NCBI RefSeq assembly: GCF_024699945.1
Contig: NZ_JAJOMY010000001.1
Location: 2,542,001 to 2,606,000, forward strand
Direction: 5' to 3'
Length of the DNA stretch: 64,000 nt
Origin: Phenylobacterium sp. J426
Lineage (GTDB): Bacteria > Pseudomonadota > Alphaproteobacteria > Caulobacterales > Caulobacteraceae
A program made the position numbers and the translations under genes. This document shows, one piece after another, positions 25,586 through 37,340 of this stretch (position 1 is the stretch's first letter; each line of letters starts with the position of its first letter). Under the pieces are notes generated by a model. The model was not told the DNA's origin. It did no database searches and saw nothing but the letters and a program-made list of their open reading frames with translations.

Positions 25586-28500
25586 ATGGCTGACTTCAAC
25601 GGTACGTCGGACAACGATTACTTCCAGGGCGGCGGTGAAAACGACTCCATCATCGGGCTCGCCGGCAACGACGCCCTCTACGGCGGCCGCCGGCAACGAC
25701 ACGCTCGTCGGCGGCGACGACGATGACCAGCTACGCGGCGAGGATGGCGACGACAGCCTGAGCGGGGGCGACGGCGACGACTTCCTGAACGGCGGCCCGG
25801 GCAACGACACCATCGACGGGGGCGCCGGCGGCGACCGTGTGACCTACTACGCCGCGGATCCGGCGACGGGGGTTTCCGTCGACCTCGTCGCGGGAACCGC
25901 GACAGGCTACGGCACGGACGTGCTGATCGGCATCGAACACGTTTCGGGTTCGCTGGGCTCAGACACCATCATCGGCAATGACGCCGGCAACTTCATCCTG
26001 ACCAACGGCGGCAACGACAGCGTTTCCACGGGCGGTGGCGATGACCTGATCGCCGTCACCGACGCCGGGAGCCATCTGACGGTCGATGGCGGGCGCCGGG
26101 AACGACACCCTCGGTTTCGCCGGCACGACGCTGCCGGTCGGCCAGGGCGCGAACATCTCGCTGCTGGTGTCCGGCGCGCAGAACATCGGCTTCAGCACGC
26201 CCACGACGGTCACCCTGACCAGCATCGAAAATCTGTCGGGCACGCTGAGCAACGACACTCTGATCGGCGATGGCGGGAACAACGTGCTCGCCGGCACGGG
26301 CGGCGCGGACTCGCTGGTGGGCGGCGACGGCGACGACGTGCTGCTGGGCGACGGCGAGATCCTGACCAACGGCACGAACGGCAATGGCGCGATCGTGACG
26401 GTGAACATCGTCACGCCCAGCGCCTTCGTCGTTCACGGCAACGACACCCTGTTGGGCGGCAACGGCGCCGACACGATCATCGCGGGCGGCGGCGCGGACG
26501 TCATCAATGGCGGCGCGGGGGACGATTCGATCGACGGCGGGGCGGGTCTCGACCGCGTCTCGTTCTTCGGCGGTGCGGCCGTCAACGTGAACCTCGCGAC
26601 CGGCGTCGCCACGGGCCAAGGGACGGACACCCTGGTCGGCATCGAGCACGTCACCGGCACCAACGGGGACGACACCCTGGTCGGCGACGACAGCGACAAC
26701 TGGCTGTGGGGCACGGGCGGCTCGGACAGCATGTCCGGCGGCAACGGCGCCGACCTGTTCTTCGTGGGCTTCGGCAACCACACCGTCGACGGCGGCGCGG
26801 GCCAGGACACCCTGCAGTTCTACTCGGACACGCTGGTCAACAGCCCGGCGACGGTCGACCTGCGGATCACCACGGCCCAGACCACGGGCCAGGGCAGCTA
26901 CACCCTCACGAGCGTCGAGAACGTGGTCGGGACTAGCTGGGGCGACGACACGCTGATCGGCGACGGGTTGAACAACGTGCTCGCGGGCTGGGGCGGCTCA
27001 GACAGCCTGGACGGCGGCGACGGCGACGACCGGCTGCTGGGCGACGGCGGGTTCGACATCACCCAGGCCGGCGCCATCGTCGAGGTCGCCCAACTCGGCA
27101 TCGTGTCGAACCCGCCCTTCACCGTCACGTACAACGACACCCTGATCGGCGGGAACGGCGCGGACACCCTGGTCGGCGGCGCCGGCAATGACAGCCTGGT
27201 CGGCGGCGCGGGCAATGACCTGGCCATCTTCAGCGGCGCGCGCAGCGACTACACCATCACGGTGGCGCCGGACGGCGTGATCACCGTCGTCGACAACCGG
27301 ACGAACTCGCCGGACGGCACGGACACGCTGGTGGGCGTGGAGTCCCTGCAGTTCTCGAACGAGACGATCGCGGCGCCGACCTACTCGCCAGGGGCGGGGA
27401 CTGCGGGCGCGGATACCCTGATCGGCACGAGCGGCGCCGACACGCTGGAAGGGCTGATGGGCGACGACAGCCTGTCGGGCCTGGACGGCGCCGACAACCT
27501 GCAAGGCGGCGGGGGCAACGACACACTCTCGGGCGGCGCCGACAACGACACCCTGACCGGCGGCGCCGGCAATGACCTCATCGACGGCGGCGATGGCGTC
27601 GACATGGTGCTGTTCCCCGGTTCGGCGGGCTTCACCGTGGACCTGTCCAACACCGGCGCGCAGGCCATCAACGCCGATCACGGCACGGATACGATCACCA
27701 ACGTCGAGAACGTCGGCGGCAGCTTCGGCAACGACACGATCCTCGGCAACGCCGGGGCCAATGTGCTGACCGGCGAAGGCGGCAACGACAGCCTTGTCGG
27801 CCGCGACGGCGACGACGTCCTGATCGGCGGCAACGGCGCGGACACGCTTTCGGGCGGCAACGGCGCCGACACCATCATGGGCGGCAACGGCGCCGACTAC
27901 ATCGGCGGCGGCGCGGGCGACGATTCCATCGACGGCGGCGCCGGGTTCGACCGGGTGACGTTCTACGGCGGGGCCGCCGTGAGCGTAAACCTTGCCACCG
28001 GCGCGGCCACCGGACAGGGGACCGACGCCCTGGTCAGCATCGAGCATGTCACCGGCACCGACGGGAACGACACGCTGGTCGGCGACGACGGCGACAACTG
28101 GCTGTGGGGCACGGGCGGCTCGGACAGCATGTCCGGCGGCGACGGGGACGACCTGTTCTCGGTCGGCTTCGGCAACCACACCCTGAACGGCGGGGCCGGA
28201 CAGGATACGCTGCAGTTCTATTCTGAAACGCTGGTCAACAGCCCGGTCACGGTCGATCTGCGGATCACCACGGCCCAGACGACGGGCCAGGGCGACCTGA
28301 CGCTGAGCGGCATCGAGAACGTCGCCGGCACCAGCTGGGGCAACGACACCCTCATCGGCGACGGCCTGAACAATGTGCTGGCCGGCTGGGGCGGCTCGGA
28401 CAGCCTGGACGGCGGCGACGGCGATGACCGGCTGCTGGGCGATGGCGGCGTGTTCGTCGACGCCAACGGCGAGATCACGGGCGCCGAGCAGCTGGCCATC

Positions 28501-31500
28501 CTCTCGGGCGCGAACTTCACCGTCACCTACAACGACACCCTGATCGGCGGGAACGGCGCGGACACCCTGGTCGGCGGCGCGGGCAATGACAGCCTGGTCG
28601 GCGGCGCGGGCGCCGACCTCGCCATCTTCAGCGGCGCGCGCAGCGACTACACCGTCACGGTGGCGCCGGACGGCGTGATCACCGTCGTCGACAACCGGAC
28701 GAACTCGCCGGACGGCACGGACACGCTGGTGGGCGTGGAGTCCCTGCAGTTCTCGAACGAGACGATCGCGGCGCCGACCTATGCGCCGGCGAGCGGCACG
28801 TCGGGGCCGGACACCCTGATCGGCACGAGCAGCGACGACACGCTGCAGGGGCTGGGCGGAGACGACAGCCTGTCGGGCCTCGACGGGGCCGACAACCTGC
28901 AGGGCGGCGGCGGCAACGACACCCTTTCCGGCGGCGCCGGCAACGACACCCTGACCGGGGGGCGCGGGCAACGACGTGATCGACGGCGGCGACGGCATCG
29001 ACATGGTGCTGTTCTCCGGCTCGGCCGGCTTCCAGGTCGATCTGTCGAACACCGGGCCGCAGGTCATCAACGCCGACCACGGCACGGATACGATCACCAA
29101 CGTCGAGAACGTCGGCGGCAGCTTCGGGAACGACACGATCACCGGCAACGCCGGCGCCAACCTGCTCACCGGCGAGGCCGGGAACGACAGCCTGTCGGGC
29201 GGCGGCGGCGACGACACCCTGATCGGCGGCCCGGGGATCGACACGCTCAACGGCGGCGACGGCATCGACACCGCGGTGTACGCGGCCGAGACCACCTCGG
29301 TGCAGGTGAACCTGTCGGCCGGTACGCTTCAACGCTGGAACGGGACCGGCTGGTCCGGGACCGAGGGGACGCTGACCGGCATCGAGAATGTCGTCGGCGG
29401 CAACTGGCATGACATCCTCTGGGGCGACGGCGCCAACAACCTGCTGATCGGCGGCGCGGGCTTCGACGGCCTGCGGGGGCAGGGCGGCGACGACACGCTG
29501 CGCGGCGACGACGGCAACGACTTCCTCGTGGGCGGCGCGGGCAACGACGTTCTGGACGGCGGCGCGGGGATCGACCGGGCGGCCTACAGCTCCGGCGCCA
29601 CGCACGGCGTCCAGGTGGACCTCAGAATCCAGGGCGTGGCGCAGAACACCGGCGCCGTCAGCGGCTGGGACACCCTGATCAGCATCGAGCATGTGTCGGG
29701 CACGCGGTTCAACGACACCCTGATCGGCGACAGCGGCGACAACTGGATCTGGGGCGGTTCGGACGGCTCGGGCGTGGTCGGCGACGACAGCCTATCCGGC
29801 GGCGACGGCAACGACCTGATCGTGGTGGGCGCGGGCGCCCACACCCTGGACGGCGGCGCGGGGAGCAGCGACACCCTGTCGTTCCTCGCGGCCACGGCGG
29901 GGGTCACGCAGCCCGACATCACCGCCGGAGTGAACGTCTCGCTGGCGGCCCAGGGAACGACCCCGCAGGTCACCGGCCAGGGCTCCATGGTGATCCAGGG
30001 CTTCGAGAACCTCTCGGGCGCGCAGCTCAACGACACCCTGACCGGCGACAACAACGCCAACCTGCTCGCAGGCTATGCCGGCTCGGACTCCCTCGTCGGA
30101 GGCGGTGGCGACGACGTCCTGCTGGGTGACGGCAAGGTCGACGTCGACAGCGAGGGCTTCGGCACCGCCGGCCCGATCGTGGTGACGGCGGACGTCGGGG
30201 CCGGCGGCGCGGACACCCTGATCGGCGGCGACGGCGCGGACACCCTGGTGGGCGGCGCGGGCAACGACAGCCTGGTGGGCGGCGCGGGCGCCGATGTGGC
30301 GATCTTCAGCGGCGCCCAGGGCGACTACACCATCACGGTCGCGCCGGACGGCGTGGTGACCATCGTGGACAACCGGACGAACTCACCGGACGGCACGGAC
30401 ACGCTCGCGGGCGTGGAGACGCTGCAGTTCTCCGACGGCTCGATTCCGGCTCCGGTCTATACGCCCGGCAGCGGCACGTCGGGCAACGACAGCCTGCTGG
30501 GCGGAACGGGCGCGGACTCGATCGCCGGCGGCGCCGGCAACGACACCATCGAGGGCGGCAACGGGGCGGACACGCTGTCGGGCGAGGACGGCGCCGACGT
30601 GCTGCGCGGGCAGGACGGCAACGACAGCCTCTCGGGCGGCGACGGTGCGGACCTGCTGGTCGGCGGCGCGGGCGACGACGCCTTGGACGGCGGCGCGGGC
30701 AACGACCGGGCCAGCTTCGGCCTGTCGGCGGCGGGCGTGAACGCCAGCCTGGCGACCGGCACGGCGACCGGCGAGGGTTCGGACACCCTGACGAGCATCG
30801 AGCACCTGACCGGCTCGAACCACAACGACACCCTGACGGGCGACGACGGCGACAACTGGCTGTGGGGCCTGGGCGGCTCGGACAGCCTGTCCGGCGGCAA
30901 TGGCAATGACCTGGTCTCGGTCGGCCAGGGCGCCCACACGGTCTCGGGCGGCAATGGTGTCGACACGCTCTCGTTCTACTCGGAAACCCTGACCGGGCCG
31001 GTGACGGCGTCGCTGGCCAGCCAGGGCGCGCCGCAGAACACGACCCAGGGCAGCATGACCCTGACCGGGTTCGAGAACCTGACCGGCACGATGTACGGCA
31101 ACGACACGCTGACCGGCGACACCGGCGCCAATGTGCTGGCCGGCTGGGGCGGGTCGGACAGCCTGTCGGGCGGCGACGGCGACGACCAACTGCTGGGCGA
31201 CGGCGCCACCTATGGCGATGTCGCCGGCGGCATCAGCACCGCCGACAACTTCGGCGCGGTGTCGGGCGCGTCCTTCACGGTCACCTACAACGACACTCTG
31301 AACGGCGGGAACGGCGCGGACACCCTGGTCGGCGGCCTGGGCAACGACGTCATCGACGGCGGAGCCGGGACCGACAGAGCGGTGTTCTCGGGCAACCAGG
31401 CCGACTACCTGATCACCGTGGCGGCCAACGGCACGGTGACGGTGGTCGACAACCGGAGCGGCTCGCCGGACGGCACGGACACGCTGACGAACGTCGAGCA

Positions 31501-34500
31501 GCTGCAGTTCGCCGACGGGACGATCGCGACGCCCCTCTACAACGCCAGCATCAACGGCGGCGCCGGCAACGACAGCCTCGTGGGCGGCGAAGGCGCCGAT
31601 ACCCTGAACGGCCTCGGCGGGAACGACACGCTGAACGGCGGCAACGGCGCCGACAGCCTCATCGGCGGCGACGGCGACGATCAGTTCAGCGGCTGGAACG
31701 GCGACGACACCATGCTCGGTGGCAACGGCGCCGACTTCTTCTTCGCCGGAACGGGGAACGATTACATCGACGGGGGCGCCGGCTTCGACCGGGTGGCCTT
31801 CGACGGCGGCCCGCCGGTCAACGTGGACCTGGCCATCACCTCGGCCCAGGCCACCGGCCACGGCACGAAGACAATCGTCAACGTCGAGGCGGTGTCCGGG
31901 ACGAGCGGCAACGACACGCTGGCCGGCGACAGCCAGAACAACTGGCTGTGGGGTCACAACGGCGGGTCCGACAATCTTTCGGGCCGTGACGGCGACGATA
32001 CGCTGATGGTCTCGGCCGGCGACCACACGCTCGCCGGCGGCAATGGCACGGACACCATTGTCCTGGGTTACAGCGCCATCAACGCGGCGGGCGTCAGCCT
32101 CGACCTTCGCCAGACTTCGGCTCAGGCGACCGGTCAGGGAACCTGGATCGTCTCGGGCGTCGAGAACGTCTCGGGCACGATCCATGGCGACACCCTCATC
32201 GGCAACGATGAGGCGAACACGCTGGCCGGCATGAAGGGCTCTGACAGCCTCGTCGGCGGGGCCGGAGCCGATCGCCTCTGGGGCGACGGGGAGATCGGTC
32301 CGCAGGGCGGCGCGATCTCGAGCAGCCTCACGCCGTTCCCGGGATCGCCCTCGGGCGTCGAGGGCGACGACACGCTGGTCGGCGGAGCCGGCAACGACAC
32401 CATCGACGGCGGCGGCGGCATCGACACCGCGGTCTTCGCAGGCCTGCGCTCGGCGTACACGATCGTGATCGCGGCGAACGGCGTGATCACCGTCAGCGGG
32501 CCGGACGGCGTCGACACCCTGACCAACGTCGAGTGGCTCCAGTTCGACGACGGCGTGGTCTCGGCGGACGGCGGCGAGAACCTGGTCGGCACGTCCGGCG
32601 CCGACAGCTGGCAGGGCGGCAATGGCGCCGACACCTATGCGGGTCTCGCCGGCGCCGACACCCTGATCGGTGGCGGCGGATCGGACAGCCTCTCCGGCGG
32701 CGACGATCGCGACACGCTCCGCGGGGAAGCGGGGAACGACACCCTGTCCGGCGGCAACGGCGCCGACCTCCTCGTCGGCGGCCCAGGATCCGACAGCCTC
32801 GACGGCGGCGCGGGCAACGACCGGGTCTCCTACAACGACGCCACCAACGGCGTGAACGTCAGCCTGGCGATCACCGGACCGCAAACCACGCTGTGGGGCA
32901 CGGACACGCTGGTCTCGATCGAGCACCTGACCGGCTCCAACTTCAACGACACGCTGATCGGCAACGACGGCGACAACTGGCTGTGGGGCACGGGCGGCAC
33001 GGACAGCCTGTCCGGCGGTAACGGCGACGACCTGCTGACCGTGGGCTTCGGCGGCCACACGGTCTCCGGCGGCAACGGCGTCGACACCCTACTGTTCTAT
33101 TCCGTGACCCTGCTGGCCAACGGCGCGAGCGTGAACCTCACGCAGACCTCGGCCCAGAACACCGGCCAGGGCGTGATGACCATCACAGGCGTCGAGAACG
33201 TCGTCGGCACGATGATCGGCGGCGACACCCTGACGGGCGACAGCGGCGCCAACGTTCTGGCGGGCTGGGGCGGCGCGGACAGCCTGTCAGGCGGCGACGG
33301 CAATGACCTGCTGCTGGGCGACGGCGTGATCTTCCCGGACGGCGACGGAGTCATCACCCGCTACGACATCGACACCGACCCGGCCATCGTCCAGGGCAAC
33401 GACACCCTGTCCGGCGGCAACGGCGCCGACACCCTGCTGGGCGGCGGGGGCAACGATCAGCTAAGCGGCGGGGCCGGCAACGACAGCCTCGACGGCGGCG
33501 CCGGGATCGACGTGGCGCTCTATGTGGACGCCGCCGGCGGCGTGAACGTGAACCTGACGGCGGGCACGGCCACCGGCGGCGCCGGTTCCGACACGCTGGT
33601 CAGCATCGAGAACGTGAACGGCTCGGCCTTCGCGGACACCCTGACCGGATCGGCCACCGCCAACAGCCTGTTCGGCGGCGCGGGCGCCGACAGCATCTCC
33701 GGCCTCGACGGGGACGACGTCCTCTCCGGCCAGGCTGGGGCGGACACCCTCTTGGGCGGCGACGGCGCCGACACCCTGGTCGGCGGGACGGAGAACGACC
33801 TGCTGATCGGAGGGGCAGGCAATGACAGCCTCGACGGCGGCGGGGGGATCGACACGGCCTCCTACGCCGACGCGGCGGGCGCGGTGACCGTCAATCTGCA
33901 GACCGGCGCGGCCACCGGAGCCGGCACGGACAGCCTGACGGGCATCGAGAACGTCATCGGCTCGGCGTACAACGACACGCTGACCGGCGACGGCGGGAAC
34001 AACGTCCTCGAGGGCGGAGCCGGCGACGACAGCCTCGTCGGCGGCGCGGGCAACGACCTGGCTTCCTACGCCGGCGCCAGCGGCGCCGTGACGATCGACC
34101 TGTCGTTGACCACCCAGACCGCCGGCGGCGGGACGGGCGTCGACACCTGGGTCAGCATCGAAGGCGTGGTCGGCTCGGCCTACAACGACACGGTGACCAC
34201 CGGCACGACGGCGTCGACCATCCAGGGCGGCGCCGGGGCCGACGAGATCCGCCTTTCGACCGCGACGCCGACCGGCGCCACAACGGTGATCGGCTTCCAG
34301 GCCGGCACGGGCGGCGACATCCTGAACCTCGTCCAGTGGCTGACGAACAACACCACCTGGGACGGCGTGGAGAACCCCTTCACAGCGGGCTACCTGCGCC
34401 TCGTGCAGGAAGGCAACGCCACCCTCGTGCAGGTGGACGCCGACAGCGGCGAGGACGACTACGTCACGCTGGTGCGCCTGGAGAACAGCAGCCTGGGCCT

Positions 34501-36104
34501 CACCGCGGCCAACTTCACCGGCGGGTTCCTGCCGGCGGCGGAGATCAACGGCAGCGCCGGCCAGGAGACGTTCCTGTGGTCGCCGGAAAACTGGACGCCG
34601 GGCGATCCGGTCGTGACGGTGAACGGCGGCGGCGGCAACGACCAGCTGACCATCGAAGCTCCGCCTCTGGCCACGCCGAGCTCGACACCGAAGATCACGG
34701 TGTCCGGCAACAACCTGCTGCTGGACCTCGACGGCGACGGAACGCCCGACCTGACGGTGACGAACGTGGCCGAGCTGGTGATCAGCGTCATCCGTCTGAT
34801 CCTGGAGGGCAACTTCAGCACCACGGGCCTGGCGCCGAACACCATCCACTACGACGGCACGGTGGACGACAACCTGCTGGACGCCACCGCGATGACGTCG
34901 AACGAGTCCATCGACGCCAAGGGCTTCGCAGGCGAGGACACCCTGATCGGGGCGGGCGGCAACGACCGGCTCGACGGTGGGCTCGGCGACGACAGCCTGA
35001 GCGGCGGCAGCGACAATGACACGCTGATCGGCGGCGCGGGCAACGACACCCTCGACGGCGGAGCCGGCACGCTGGACGTGGCGATCTTCACCGGCAACCG
35101 CTCGGACTACACGATCACGGCGCTTGGCGGCGGCGTGATCCAGATCAGCGGTCCGGACGGGATCGACAACCTGCGCAACATCGAGCGCCTGCAGTTCGCC
35201 GACCAGACGACGGACGGCAACGGCGCCGCCCTCGGCGGCGGGGGTGACGGCGGCGGCGGCGGCGGTGGCGGCTTCGCCATCCCGACCTCGGGGGCCGACA
35301 ACCTGTTCCTCAGCGCCGGGCCGGATTCGGTGCAGGCCGGGGCGGGCAACGACACGGTCTCGGCGGGTGCGGGCGACGATTTCGTCCACGGCAACACCGG
35401 CGACGACGTCCTCAACGGCGGCGACGGTAACGACACCCTCCACGGCGGCCAGGACAACGACGTGGTCAATGGCGACGCCGGGAACGACATCCTGTTCGGC
35501 GACAAGGGCGACGACCTCGGTGTTCGGGGGGATCGGCAACGACGTCATCTATGGCGGCGAAGGCCGGAACTTCCTTCGCGGCGGCGACGATGACGACGTG
35601 ATCTGGGGCGGCGACGACTTCGACGACGCCCACGGCAACATCGGCAACGACACCGTGCATGGCGGCGGCGGCGGCGACTGGGTGGTCGGCGGGCAGGGGC
35701 AGGACCTGCTGTTCGGCGACGACGGCCACGACGTGGTGCTGGGCAACCTGGGCGAGGACACCGTCTATGGCGGCGCCGGCAACGACTGGGTCCGCGGGGG
35801 TCAGGGCGACGACCTCGTCTACGGCGGCGACGGGGACGACTGGCTGGCGGGGGATCGCGGCAGCGACACCCTCTACGGCGGCGTCGGCGCGGACATCTTC
35901 CACAGCTGGGGCGACGCGGGCATCGACCGCGTCATGGACTTCAACTTCGCCGAAGGCGACCGGGTGAACCTCCTGGCCGGCACGACGTACAGCGTCGCGC
36001 AGGTCGGCGCAGACACGGTCATCACCATGACCGGCGGCGCGCAGATGACCCTGGTGGGCGTGCAACTCACCAGCCTCAGCGACGGCTGGATCACGGTGGG
36101 GTAA
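25586..36104 (+). CDS. Giant RTX calcium-binding protein, type I secretion substrate (four apparent +1 frameshifts)
   Basis: From ATG 25586 to 36104 the sequence encodes a protein of about 3,504 residues once four single-base insertions are removed: near 25686 (ggcggcc), near 26088-26094 (ggcggg), at six G 28957-28962, and at 35519-35531. Dozens of RTX nonapeptides (GGxGxDxLx) fill it. Six large modules each contain a D/N-NWLWG or NWIWG motif (about 26694, 28093, 29739, 30851, 31937, 32969) and end with a DNRTNSPDGTDTL-type block. There is no N-terminal signal. The C-terminus (VMDFNFAEGDRVNLL, ending DGWITV) is typical of type I secretion substrates. Expected role: secreted, Ca2+-folded surface or matrix adhesin. 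No transporter genes are in the window. Confidence 0.9.
27241..27390 (+). repeat. Near-identical 150-base block, copy 1 of a 1,398-base internal period
   Basis: This block, coding for the RSDYTITVAPDGV to SNETIAAPTY section, recurs at 28639 with one or two base changes. The period is 1,398 bases, exactly 466 codons, so two whole RTX modules look recently duplicated. Confidence 0.75.
28639..28788 (+). repeat. Near-identical 150-base block, copy 2
   Basis: Second copy of the block at 27241. The flanking RTX repeats are also strongly similar, so the region is a risk point for assembly collapse as well as for real recombination. Confidence 0.75.
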
Positions 36105-36112
36105 GGGCCTGT

Positions 36113-36134
36113 GGCCGGACCTTCGGGTCCGGCC
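36113..36134 (+). terminator. TTCG-capped terminator after the RTX gene
   Basis: A 9-bp perfect stem (GGCCGGACC / GGTCCGGCC) is closed by a TTCG tetraloop, nine bases after the RTX stop. There is no strong T run; the stem alone is very stable. Confidence 0.75.
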
Positions 36135-36145
36135 GCTTCGCCACG

Positions 36146-36247
36146 CTAGAGCGCGCCGAGCAGGACGGCCACGAGGCCCAGCGCCGACGCGGTGAGGGCG
36201 AGGACTTCCGGCACCCGCGACCAGCGGATCTCGTAACGCGCGCGCAT
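36146..36247 (-). CDS. 33-aa membrane micropeptide
   Basis: ATG 36247 to TAG 36146 encodes a basic N-terminus (MRARYEIRWSRV) followed by one hydrophobic segment rich in Ala, Leu and Val. It resembles the 33-residue peptide gene at 53816, which starts MRIRWDRV. The call rests on composition and this resemblance only. Confidence 0.45.
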   Translation of the reverse strand: MRARYEIRWSRVPEVLALTASALGLVAVLLGAL

Positions 36248-36464
36248 GCAGGCTTCACCTCGGTGGTCCTCGTCACCCGGGGATGGAAGCGTGCTCGGGG
36301 GGGAGGGGTGAGACGCCGCGGGCCGCAGACGGGGGCGCGCCTGGGCCCGACCCCGGGTGACGAGATTCGATAATCCAGTAGCTATGTGTTTAGTTTAAAC
36401 TGGAGTCGCGGTCAAGCGGGCGCGCGGTGTTAGGGTGTCGAAAACGACGCTCGGAGGATCGCCG
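36248..36464. other. Intergenic region with imperfect palindrome
   Basis: No gene is seen. A G-rich stretch (36298-36308) is followed by an AT-rich island (about 36365-36405) containing CCAGT and ACTGG half-sites about 24 bases apart and the palindromic word GTTTAAAC. It is a plausible promoter and operator for the EthD-like gene. Confidence 0.4.
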
Positions 36465-36836
36465 GTGATCAAGCTGACCTTCTGCCTGACGCGGCTGCCG
36501 CATCTGACGCGCGCGGCGTTCCAGGAGTACTGGTTCAACACCCATGCCCCGCTGGTGGCGAGCGTGGCCGAGACGCTGCAGATCCGGCGCTATGTGCAGC
36601 TGCACAGCCTGCCGCCGGAGGCGAGCGCCGGGATTCGTGCGAGCCGCGAGGCGCCGCCCGAGTATGATGGGGTGGCCGAGTTGTGGTTCGACAGTCTGGA
36701 GGCGGTGGCGGCCAACGGATCGCGGCCGGAGGCGCAGGCCGCAGGGCGGCTGCTGCTCGAGGACGAGCGGAAGTTCATCGACCTGCCGCGCTCCCCGCTC
36801 TGGTGGAGCGAGGAGCGCGTGGTCGTCGGAGGCTAG
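36465..36836 (+). CDS. EthD-domain protein
   Basis: GTG 36465 follows the ribosome site GGAGG at the usual spacing; the frame could extend to GTG 36435. The 123-residue product is a dimeric ferredoxin-like fold of the EthD type: VIKLTFCLTRLPHLTRAAFQEYW, a conserved HAPLV, and a C-terminal EDERKFIDL. EthD-like proteins often act in degradation of aromatic or ether compounds or are small cofactor-free enzymes. No such pathway is beside it. Cytoplasmic. Confidence 0.82.
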   Translation: MIKLTFCLTRLPHLTRAAFQEYWFNTHAPLVASVAETLQIRRYVQLHSLPPEASAGIRASREAPPEYDGVAELWFDSLEAVAANGSRPEAQAAGRLLLEDERKFIDLPRSPLWWSEERVVVGG

Positions 36837-36851
36837 CAGTCTAGGCGGAAG

Positions 36852-37244
36852 CTAGCAGGCGTAGCGACGCTTCACGGTCACGTGGCGGCCGGCGTAGGGA
36901 TCGTAGAACCGCTCCTTGGCCGTGCAGGTGCGCGCGGCGTAGCCATAGCTCGGTCCATATCCGTAGGAGTAGGGCCGGTCGTAGCGGTAGTCGTAGCCGT
37001 ACCGCGGCGCGTAGCCGCCGCCGTAGTAGCTGTTCCCGTAGTAGCCGCGGCTGTTGTTGTTGCCGGCGATGGCCGCGCCCAGGGCGAGGCCGGCGACGCC
37101 GGCCACGATGGCGGCGGCCGCAGCGTCGTTGTCGTTGCCGCGGTGGTAGCGGCGGTAGTCGCGGGCCTCGGCCGGGGCGGCGCTCGCGGCGACCGCGGCC
37201 GCGGCGGTGACGGCGGCGACAGAGGCGGTGAGGAACTTACGCAT
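36852..37244 (-). CDS. Secreted Tyr/Gly-rich glycine-zipper protein
   Basis: The product is 130 residues with a signal peptide ending SAAPAEA, a hydrophobic glycine-zipper-like stretch (AAIVAGVAGLALGAAIAG), then a Tyr/Gly/Arg-rich low-complexity region and a C-terminal pair of cysteines (ARTCTAKERF and RRYAC). Similar small envelope proteins are common in alphaproteobacteria but have no settled function. It is read leftward from its own promoter. Confidence 0.75.
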   Translation of the reverse strand: MRKFLTASVAAVTAAAAVAASAAPAEARDYRRYHRGNDNDAAAAAIVAGVAGLALGAAIAGNNNSRGYYGNSYYGGGYAPRYGYDYRYDRPYSYGYGPSYGYAARTCTAKERFYDPYAGRHVTVKRRYAC

Positions 37245-37340
37245 TGAGGAAGCCTCCTGATCTTGCGCGCCATCCTCCGCCCCGCCGGCTGAACCGCGGC
37301 TGAACGCCGCGGTCAGCTAAGGCCCCACTGGGGCGGAGGG

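Noticed and set aside
26998..35548. Very long open frames on the minus strand of the RTX gene
   Set aside because: They are by-products of the GC-rich, periodic Gly/Asp codons; the translations are Val/Ala/Arg-rich with no domain, and the plus-strand RTX reading is unmistakable.
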